DNA of 64,000 nucleotides from Patella vulgata (taxonomy: Eukaryota; Mollusca; Gastropoda; Patellidae), in the NCBI RefSeq assembly GCF_932274485.2, contig NC_065886.2:10491501-10555500 (forward strand), given 5' to 3'. Positions 56,114 through 64,000 of the stretch are shown piece after piece; position 1 is the stretch's first letter; each line of letters starts with the position of its first letter. The position numbers and the translations under genes were made by a program. The notes beneath the pieces are model-generated. The model did not search any database and had not been told where the DNA came from. It saw nothing but the letters and a program-made list of their open reading frames with translations.

Positions 56114-56204
56114 CTGGAATTTAAAATATAAATACGAAAGTCAATCAATAAAACCACCCCAAGACCATACGCACGTCGTGATATGGTATGTTGGTCTAGT
56201 TTAC

Positions 56205-56330
56205 TAGTTGCCCCATATGTGTAACCATCTTACTAGTCGTTCCCTATTTGTAAACATCTTACTAGTCGTTCCCTAGTCGTAAACATCTTACTAGTCGTTC
56301 CCTAGTCGTAAACATCTTATTAGTAATTCC
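56205..56330 (+). repeat. 28-bp tandem repeat, about four copies
   Basis: CATCTTACTAGTCGTTCCCT repeats with AGTCGTAAA linkers; the outer copies are diverged. Confidence 0.85.
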
Positions 56331-56844
56331 GTCTTAAAGTTAGTTGTCAAGTTGATATATGTAATTAAATATATTTAATTTCTTGGTAAATGTAATAGTC
56401 ATTCTTTAAAACACGCCGTGGGTGGATTGGAGAATTCGCGTGGGTAGGGATGTAAAATCCATTCTATAAAATACACCAGATCAGTTGAAGGATTGCAGGG
56501 GTGGGTAAGCCAACAGAGAGGGGGGTCGGGTAGGTGGGGCAGGAATGGGTGGAACCAAACATAAAAATATACAGAATCGAGAACGGACAACAAACCTTTA
56601 TGAATAGATCTCTTTGATTTGTTAATCTGATAATATTTATAATTGTATTTCCACAGCTTGTGATGAGGTAAAACCAGTTGTGATACCTAACCGACATCCG
56701 ATGAATATTTCAAAATGGATGTAATGTGATCGGTCTTGACGATGGCCGTCTTCTGATTGGCGATTACTAACCGGTTGTCTGTGCTTATTTTTGTTAAATT
56801 TACACCCTTTCAAATAACCAACAGTCTTCTGGTACAATGAAAGG
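56331..56844. other. No gene seen; intron of the putative 56-57 kb gene
   Basis: Contains G-rich stretches at 56495-56550 and a short duplication (CCATTCTATAAAATACACC-like at 56399 and 56459). Confidence 0.3.
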
Positions 56845-57150
56845 ACTAGGCTAATGAAGACGGGTATACGCCACGCAGTGTGATATAAGCGAAAGTCTGT
56901 TCTTTACCGGCATTAAGGCCTACTCATATTTCAAATTTTAACTGGCAAGGGTTCTTTTAGGCGCACTCCAATGAATACACGGGACCTCAGTTTTTCGTTT
57001 GATGCGAATGACTAAATACCTGTCCTTGTCAGCCCCCCCCCCCCCCCGAATGGAAACAGCAGTAAAAACCCGAATGACTTTCTCGGCCAACACCTGGAGA
57101 GAACCCGAAAACCCCAGCCGTCTTACTCGCTGAACCGCCACGGCTACCCG
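56845..57150 (-). mobile_element. SINE family B, near full length, old
   Basis: AGGCTAATGAAGACGGGTAT, TTAAGGCCTACTCATATTTC, GGGACCTCAGTTTTTCG, then head on the minus strand (GGTAGCCGTGGCGGTTCAGC, GGGGTTTTCGGGTTCTCTCC). The 3' tail is missing. A C run at 57035 lies inside. Confidence 0.8.
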
Positions 57151-57243
57151 GCTACAACGAAGTTTTGAACGCAAACTTTGTTTTTACAGACCTAACAACT
57201 CCAGTCAAGTAAAATAAAAACATATAAAAATCTTTATACTCAC

Positions 57244-57300
57244 AGAAGCAACGTTTACCAACACGCCAACCGAAATCTATCAAACTAGGAGGGTTTATAA
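57244..57300 (-). promoter_or_regulatory. Possible TATA promoter and non-coding first exon for the 56.1-kb exon
   Basis: Minus strand TTTATAAACCC (TATAAA at 57294-57299) is followed about 50 bp later by a GTGAGT donor at 57243. Together with the acceptor at 56114 this makes a 1.1-kb 5' intron. Inferred only. Confidence 0.3.
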
Positions 57301-57584
57301 AATTTATGATTTCCTGCCTGGGTTTATATCTTCATTCTTAAAGATAATTTATTCAAAAGAATAAAACTAACGCTTGATTTTTATGGTCACTGATCTGTTT
57401 TCAGGACGATTGCCCGCGGGGTATTTATAATTTTAAATTTGGATAGGAGTATAATATCACATGATCTCTATATTCGCGGAATGCGTTTCAGGGCTTTAAC
57501 TGATGTCGATCGACTTTTGTAAGTTTAGATAGGTTAATCATCTTATAATAATTAAGGAAGTCACGGTGGATATGAAATATGAAA

Positions 57585-57612
57585 CATGAAATGAAATGAA
57601 ATGGAGTTTAAC
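57585..57612 (-). mobile_element. SINE family B, tail fragment
   Basis: AATGAAATGAAATGGAGTTT followed by AACGTCC, the reverse complement of the family tail. It directly precedes repeat C copy 2. Confidence 0.6.
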
Positions 57613-57702
57613 GTCCCTCTGATCGTACCACTGTTAACAATAAGGGTAGTCCCGTTAGAAATTTGGAAAACACTTAGAACGCCATTGAGCCATTATAGAA
57701 AA

Positions 57703-58010
57703 TTTATTTTAGTAAATCAAAAAAATAATCAACGTTTACATTTCATCATAGACATACAACGAAAAACAAGTCTCGAACAACAAATTTCTAAATACAAATC
57801 TCCAAATACAAATCTTGCAAAACATTTCTTGCAAAACATTTCTCCAAAACAATTCTTCAAAAACATTTCTGCAAAATCATTTCTCGAAATTCATCGAACC
57901 GGAACATTGTGGCATACAATAAGTCACCATACAACAAAGGAAAATCGAGTAAACATATATACAATAAGAAATATCACTCGATAACCGTAACTTTAGTGAA
58001 ATCGCATGCG
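57703..58010 (+). repeat. Dispersed repeat C, copy 2
   Basis: TTTATTTTAGTAAATCAAAA, AATACAAATCTCCAAATACA, CATCGAACCGGAACATTGTG, GGCATACAATAAGTCACCAT. It has an extra CTTGCAAAACATTT unit relative to copy 1. A reverse-orientation scrap lies at 59030-59100 (TATGCTTGCTCGATTCC). Confidence 0.75.
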
Positions 58011-58074
58011 TGCGTGCATGAAGCATTTTACGATAACTAGAATTTCGTATTAAGACGCGTATTTTGATTTTTAA

Positions 58075-58790
58075 ATACCCCCTCCCCTCACTAAATAGAC
58101 TTCAGAGGATCCAAATTATATCTGCTTTAACAAGGTACGTAAATATGAATACGTCAGAAAATATTTTACAATTTTGAAAATGTATTCGGACCTTTTTAAT
58201 GGTATGCATCCCGATATTTTGTATTTTGTGTTATGGCCCGTATTTCTACCCCCACCTCCTCCTCATTTATTACATGTTAGTGCCATTTCAAATTTGTTCT
58301 TTTTTTAAGGTATGTAATTACAAATGTGTAAGAAAATAATTTACATTTTGTAGCAAACAATAAACATACTTCCATCTGTATATGAACAGATATTAAGATC
58401 GTTTCCTTTCTTCTTTTTTTTTTACTTTAAATATCCCGCCACTCCCCTCACTTAATAAAGTTTAGTACCGTGGAACTTTAATCTCTTTTCAAGGTATATA
58501 AATATAAATGTTCCAGAAAGTAACTTGAAAAGATGTGCGCTATTAAACTCTATTAATTGATTTGGGGGGGGGGGGGGTCGTAAATGTCAAAATACGTGTC
58601 ATACTACGACATTCCAGATATCTCACAGAATACCACTGAAAAGAAGTTTCCATTACCTTTTCAGAAATGTAAATTATATTCTGGCACATTTAAATTTGCA
58701 TAGCTTGAAAAGGGTATTACAGTTGGATGACGCTAAATACTATTAAGTTAGTGGGGTCGGGTTTTGGTATTTAAAAGTTAAAATACGGGT
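58075..58790 (+). repeat. Degenerate tandem repeat, period about 175-190 bp
   Basis: CCCTCACTAAATAGACTTCA (58087), CCTCATTTATTACATGTTAG (58260) and CCCTCACTTAATAAAGTTTA (58446) are each followed by AAGGTA(C/T)(G/A)TAA and a CAGAAAATA(T/A) stretch. A fourth, weaker unit follows. No ORF. Confidence 0.5.
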
Positions 58791-59339
58791 TATCGTGTAA
58801 TGCATGACCGGAAAGTATTTATTTATTTATTCCTCTTTCAATATATTACTTATTCCCTGGTATATTCATAATTACAAGATTTAGAAGAGATTAAACACAC
58901 TTTCGTTTAAGAAAAGAAATATGTCGCTATCAGACAAAATCTAATTTCTGAAAATAGACTACTTTCCATTTATTTTCTTTCTCGAAGGCCCGTCCCGATT
59001 AACCCTATTCCGCCAGTGGTTTCACTAGAGTCGAAGTCATCGAGCGATTTCTCTTGTTGTGTATATGCTTGCTCGATTCCCCATTATTGTATGGTAACGT
59101 ACCATTAATAGAATTGATATAAAATCAAACCCGGATTCAATTACCACAGGATCCTTTTGCAGTTATCAGGTCACCGAAAAATAAATTCGTTACTCAGGTG
59201 TACAATCTATACTAAACTGTTGTATTTTAAGGTATCCGTACTGGGGCTACCAGAATGTTTACTGGTGTTTAGCCTATATTTATGAATTGTATAGTAAGGT
59301 GTTTTTCTTTGTTCTAGTCTTGTGTTTATATCTTAACTT

Positions 59340-59425
59340 TGTTTATAGACGCTTTTGAAGAAAGCAGGGGACTATTAAAATGTGTCTGTCTGTTTGTCCG
59401 TCCGTGCGTCAGTCCGTCAAACCTT
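59340..59425 (+). repeat. GGGGACTATTAAAATG / GTCCGTCCG dispersed repeat
   Basis: TTGAAGAAAGCAGGGGACTA, TTAAAATGTGTCTGTCTG, CCGTCCGTGCG. Same family as the blocks at 34880, 36410 and 38340 in the EGF introns. Confidence 0.6.
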
Positions 59426-59612
59426 TTTGGACAAAAAAAACCTGTAGAATACTAAACGGAATACTAGAGACTCAACAGATATTCTCTCATTTATTTTCCG
59501 TATAGAAACTTTAAAATAATTGAGGCCTGTATTTCGTACAGACCATCAAAATTCTGTAAATAAACTACAAAATATCGCCCTCAGCCCAAAAAAATACGAA
59601 ACCAGAAAAAGC

Positions 59613-60104
59613 TACGGTGGCTGATTTAGGACATGCAAAAAAAAATAATAATAATATCTCGAGCGCTCATTTTTTGTATTTACCGTATACAGGCCGCAAT
59701 TCGGAATGGATCAGCTTGGAACTTGGCAAATTATTATGTATTCCTTATGGCAATAGGGCGGCAACTATTGATTTTGGGCGCGGGAGTGTGGGGGGGGATG
59801 TAGAAGCCCGGCACGATCGCACCACTTGCGCCAGAGTAAATTAGGCAATGAACAGTTCCTACACATATGAAAGTTTATCATTAAATAATGCACAAAACTA
59901 TACAGATTAAAACATCGGTTGACCCGTGTTCGATTGTATTATCTCGTGCGCTCGACTTAATTATCTCGAGCGCTCGATTTAATTATCTCGGGCGCTCAAC
60001 TTAATTATCTCGAGCGCCCGACTTAGTATCTCGAGCGCTCGACTTAATATCTCGAGCGCTCGAGATATTATTTTTATTTTGCGTGTCCTAAATCAGTAAC
60101 CGTA
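59613..60104. mobile_element. MITE-like element with about 50-bp inverted ends
   Basis: Left TACGGTGGCTGATTTAGGAC, right GTCCTAAATCAGTAACCGTA, each continuing through an AATAATATCTCGAGCGCTC. The centre is non-coding and the right half holds the 22-bp palindromic minisatellite. Confidence 0.8.
59938..60069 (+). repeat. 21-22-bp minisatellite with a palindromic core, six copies
   Basis: TTATCTCGAGCGCTCGACTTAA-type units; the core TCGAGCGCTCGA is a perfect 12-bp palindrome and CTCGAG is regenerated in most units. Confidence 0.88.
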
Positions 60105-60384
60105 AAAAGCAGAGAAACTTCGACACCAGTATTTTGCTTAGGGACAGCCATTAAAATGTAATAAACATTGTTTACTTACAAACCCATAACATAGTATATT
60201 ATAAAGTTACGTTTATTAAAGCAATAAAATATAGCTGATTCGATATAGCTTACAGATTTGAACCTATTTGAACCTAATAGACCATTTTTGGAAGAATGCA
60301 ATACGGTGCACTAAAAAGTAAGATCACACCATTGTGTTCAATGGGAATAATATATATTTTGAATTTATTTCGTAGTTTTCTGGG

Positions 60385-60600
60385 GATGGGGGGGGGGATG
60401 GTCTCTCATTGAGTCGACTTGCGTGGTTTCGATTCCCCGGTTGTACGTGACAAGGAGTAGGGTCGCCTGTGCAGCCTCGTTGGATTTCATAGTTTTCTTG
60501 GGGGTTGGATGGCCGAATGGTCTGTCATTGAGTCAACTGGCGAGGTTTCGATTCCCCGGTTGTACGTGACAAGGAGTAGACCGTTTAGGAGTTTTGGAAT
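60385..60600 (+). mobile_element. SINE family A, two overlapping head fragments in tandem
   Basis: GGTTTCGATTCCCCGGTTGT and GTACGTGACAAGGAGTAG occur at 60427-60470 and 60546-60580. Only the second has the GGGGGTTGGATGGCCGAATG start. Both lack the 3' half. Confidence 0.8.
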
Positions 60601-61670
60601 CATGAGATACGGTTCACTCGATCGATGTAAACAAGTCAGGTCACGTCTTAGTCCTCAATGGCAATAATTTATGGTATTTCGGTGACAAAAACTATTGAGA
60701 ACTATCACTTACAATCATAATATGACATTTGTGTGTCTGTTTCGGGAATTTATAAAACGTGATTTATATTTTTAAAACTTAACCAGATAAACCCGGATTA
60801 AATTAAAATTATATTTTGAATTAATGAATGGAAAATTAATGATAGCGCTTCAGGAAATATTTTATATGTGGTTGGATTAAGGCCTACTAGTAAAAGGGGA
60901 AAATATGGTATTTTGAATAGCATAACAGTATTAGTCTAACTGTTCTATTATAATATTATTGCAATTGAAAATTGAACAAGAGAATATTTTTGTTATGAAA
61001 TTTGCAGAGTTTATAGGTAACAGATATCATAAATTTAACAGTTACCGCAAGTAATTGTAGGCCTACATAGAATCACATTTTGCGATACACAATCTTAGGA
61101 GAAACTAGGCGGCCTATAGTTCATTATCCATTTGCCAGAATACAACAGATTCTTCATAAAATATGGTGTCCTCGATCTGTTTTATAAATTTCTCAATATA
61201 TCTTTTAATGATGACATCTGGATCTAGATTTATTTTATTCAGTAGACTAGGCCTACCGGTACGTAGGCCTATTATTGAGTTTTGGATTTTATTTGTTTTT
61301 ACAAAATATATAGAATGTAAACAGAACATGTGCAACTACAGAATTTAAAGGGTAAAGATAATTATTTGAAATTTAATCTTTTTAAATATCACACATAATT
61401 CTAAGAGTATGAAAATACAAACGAAAATATTAGATAGGAAGCGCTAAAGAATGCAAGAAATGGGCTTGTTTACATCGAAGCGCATGGTTGGATTATTCAA
61501 TAAATGTATATATGGTATAGAACTGTTTATGTTAGGATGATTGAACAGGAGCAACAGTTGGTATCAGCAGTGGCGGTACCTGGCTAACAGGGCGACCCAA
61601 TTTCCGATTCCAACATTGGCGTGTCAAGGTTCCATAGTATACAGATTGGCGTGCATGTAATAGAATCCCT
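60601..61670. other. No recognised gene
   Basis: A 73-codon minus-strand ORF (61335-61114) ends in DPDVIIKRYIEKFIKQIEDT and FYEESVVFWQMDNEL. It has coding-like composition and a CTAG just before DPDV that could be an acceptor, but I do not recognise it and a host terminal exon is only a guess. Confidence 0.3.
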
Positions 61671-61679
61671 AACAGATGT

Positions 61680-61906
61680 AATTTAAAATAAAAACTGGTC
61701 GTAGGTCAATGAATAAAACGGTATTAATCCGGTCTGGAAAAACCTTAGATTCAGAGTTTCGACACATAATGTTGCGGGCGGTTGGGCGGTTGTACCGACC
61801 TGCATCACTAAAATGGTGAAACAGAGATACCTTATCGGCCGAAACGGGAATCTAACCCGGGACCTTCTAGTCAGCGTGCCGGCATCTAAAACACTGAGCC
61901 ACATTT
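61680..61906 (-). mobile_element. tRNA-derived SINE, third type, head region
   Basis: Minus strand GTGGCTCAGTGTTTTAGATG (A-box-like) and GGTCCCGGGTTAGATTCCCG (B-box-like). The rest (GGCCGATAAGGTATCTCTG onwards) matches neither family A nor B clearly. Confidence 0.6.
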
Positions 61907-62520
61907 AATGCGACCTGAAAAATTGCTACTTTAAAGCGGCCAGACAAGTTTGGCCAAAAATCTTCAGCATCCTAATCTGTTGATATCTAGGACTCAAGGA
62001 GGATACATAGAAGTTGGTGATTATAATACCTCACCAGCACTCGACCCCTTTCACGACTACCCTAACAAAAAATGAAATGTGTGTTTAAAAATATATTCGA
62101 GGTTAATGGTTATCATGACCTTACCTGACTTGTGTGTGTGTGTGTGTGTGGGGGGGGGGGGGGGTAATAATAAAGCCTGAAACTCAATCCACGAATAAAG
62201 AGGTGCCGTGAGCTACCTCTCCCATGGTGACAAACAAAGATTTGGTATACAAACCAGCATTTTCTCATTAGAAAGGGGATTAAAGTAATAAACAATAACT
62301 CGTGGTTAAAGGATATTTACATTACATTAATCCAGATCTTGATCAATAAAACGCACCCATGCGACCTGTCTTAGAATGATTTTATCATCCAAACTTGAAA
62401 TAACCAAAACAACCCTCTCCCTCTGGCAAAATCGACAGAACATAAAAGATTTATGATCATAAAAGGCCAAGCTTTGATTTTATTTCTTGAATAAATTATC
62501 CCTAGAAAGGAAGACATAAA
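61907..62520. other. No gene; (TG)n next to a G run
   Basis: (TG)n at 62132-62150 runs into a G homopolymer at 62151-62164. Confidence 0.4.
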
Positions 62521-62524
62521 TTCA

Positions 62525-62925
62525 ATACTGTTTATTGTTTTAAATTGTTACTTATCGTTTTAAATTGTTACTTATCGTTTTAAATTGTTACTCTTTTTTT
62601 AAATGGTTACTTAGGTTTTTTTTAATTATTACTCTTTTTTATTTTAAATGGTTACTTACTTTTTTTTAAAGTGTTACTTACTGCTTTAAATAAATTTTTA
62701 CTTATTGTTTTAAATTGTTACTTATTGTTTTGAATTGTTACTTATTGTTTTAAAATTGTTACTTATTGTTTTAAAATTGTTACTTATTGTTTTAAAATTG
62801 TTACTTATTGTTTATTGTTTTAAATGGTTATTTATTGTTTTAAATGGTTACTTATTGTTTTAAATTGTTACTTATTGTTTTAAATTGTTACTTATTGTTT
62901 TGGATTTTTACTTATTGTTTTAAAT
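62525..62925 (+). repeat. 21-bp minisatellite (TTTTAAATTGTTACTTATTG)
   Basis: About eighteen units of GTTTTAAATTGTTACTTATT with small length and base changes; the most regular part is 62690-62920. Confidence 0.9.
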
Positions 62926-63305
62926 ACAAATTAATCAGAATTCCTTACCTGCATTTCTTGAACGAAAAATGGTCATCTCATGTAAAAATATACAAGGAGC
63001 GATCTCACGATCCAAACATTCAGAACATTCTATCCTCTTAACAATATTTTCAATATGTGACATAAAAGTCATTTGGCGAACAACGGTTGCCCCTAATCGA
63101 TCCATTTACTGCGAGGGTTTATGTACGGTCCGGCGTAGGAATACGGAACTCAGATTGAGGGTCGTGTGTAGTCACGGATATCAAACTGGGTCTCAGAATT
63201 TATACCCGAAGGTGATCACGTCGGTAGAATCACAACTCTTCTCCGTTTTCCTAAAGAGGAAAGGTGCCTGTGCTACCTGTAAATCTAAAAATAAACACCT
63301 TTTTC
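62926..63305. other. No recognised gene
   Basis: Less AT-rich, for example around 63110-63180, but without motif or repeat match within the window. Confidence 0.3.
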
Positions 63306-63306
63306 A

Positions 63307-63307
<1 letters not shown>

Positions 63308-63350
<43 letters not shown>
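63308..63350. repeat. (TA)n microsatellite
   Basis: About 20 uninterrupted TA/AT units. Confidence 0.95.
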
Positions 63351-63356
<6 letters not shown>

Positions 63357-63451
63357 GTTTAGGCATCTTTAACCTTTATTCTTTTCTATATTAACACTAC
63401 TACGGTTTTAACTTCATACATCTATTGATATATACACGTAAGTAGATGGAA

Positions 63452-64000
63452 AAATGCCACCAAAAAAGAAAAGTACAGAAGAAAACTTTAAAGAAGAAAT
63501 GTTAAAAACGATGTAGGCGTTACTTGGCAAAATGACGATCCTGATAGAAAAAACGGATATGGTAGCGTCAGCCATAAAAGATCAGCGTAACCAGCCACCA
63601 ATTTTGGAAACTAAGGAAGTAACCAAATGCTTTAAGGACCTCGGTGACAAAATAGCTGATATTGCGAATACAAACGCTTGCCTTATCAAATCAACAAGCA
63701 TTGTGAAATCTTCCCAAATTGCCGTTGAAAATGAGACGAAACGGGTTATGAGATCAATAAAGAACGAATGGTCCCACAAATTATACCTTAGACACAATAT
63801 GAATTGGAGCCAACTGAGAAATAAAAACATGGCACTCATTTTGGCAGATTGGCTGTCCAAGGAAGATCAAATAAAACTCCCTAAATATCAAATAAAATTA
63901 TTTAAAGGAGAACCCGAAAATCAAATATCACGTCGCGAGGAACAAGTACTTTCCAACATTAATGCCGACATTGAATTAATAAAAATGCGATGTGATACAC
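63452..64000 (+). pseudogene. Unidentified ORF at the right edge, probably from a mobile element; about one break
   Basis: Starts with ATG at 63454 (MPPKKKSTEENFKEEM) and runs off the window, with about one break. The product is highly charged: a lysine-rich start, a middle with repeated amphipathic helices (CFKDLGDKIADIANTNACLI), and a C-terminal part with LRHNMNWSQLRNKNMALILA and SRREEQVLSNINADIELIK. I do not recognise the family. Charged proteins of this kind, followed by a regular EE.....I..DIELIK.. helix, are often encoded by retroelements in marine invertebrates, so a mobile-element origin is likely but not shown. No host function is proposed. Confidence 0.35.

Noticed and set aside
62969-63394. 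141-codon ORF as a gene
   Set aside because: Its end is translated (TA)n microsatellite and the rest shows no domain.

Overview
This window is eukaryotic, AT-rich and crowded with repeats. The gene and repeat types suggest a lophotrochozoan, most likely a mollusc: intron-split genes with GT/AG borders, an ependymin-related secreted gene, a hedgehog-type Hint domain behind EGF repeats, several tRNA-derived SINE copies, CR1-like and L1/Tx1-like LINEs, and Tc1 transposons. No rRNA genes, bona fide tRNA genes or CRISPR arrays were seen. Species cannot be fixed from the sequence.

Layout. 0-7.5 kb: the 3' half of a CR1-like LINE, an apparently whole Tc1 transposon (2556-4041), a SINE remnant, a second LINE and a faint Crypton-like recombinase relic. 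8.3-20.1 kb: an unclassified non-coding repeat present once at 8.3-10.5 kb (split by a foldback element) and as a head-to-tail array at 16.4-20.1 kb, with SINEs and small tandem repeats between. 20.1-21.7 kb: a MITE-like element and a long inverted repeat. 22.8-31.0 kb: a decayed minus-strand L1/Tx1-like LINE (ORF1 and ORF2), whose inter-ORF region holds a MULE transposase scrap, a perfect-looking hairpin and a 1.4-kb AT-rich tandem array.

32.8-43.8 kb (plus strand): the most interesting locus. Six EGF-like exons, all phase 1-1, lead in frame into two exons of a hedgehog-type Hint (Hog) domain with its own stop codon. Four of the EGF exons sit in recent tandem duplications of about 1.4-2.0 kb that carried intron repeats and a SINE along. 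A decayed Tc1 lies antisense in the intron between the two Hint exons. No hedge domain and no signal-peptide exon is visible, so the 5' end is missing from this window or unrecognised.

50.4-52.9 kb (minus strand): a complete five-exon ependymin-related gene coding for a 220-residue secreted protein, flanked by MITEs of one family. At 56.0-57.3 kb on the same strand lie a signal-peptide exon and a possible TATA promoter of a second secreted gene whose later exons I could not find. 53-64 kb is otherwise repeats: SINEs, a palindromic minisatellite inside a MITE, (TA)n, a 21-bp minisatellite, and at the right edge an unidentified ORF that is probably from a mobile element.
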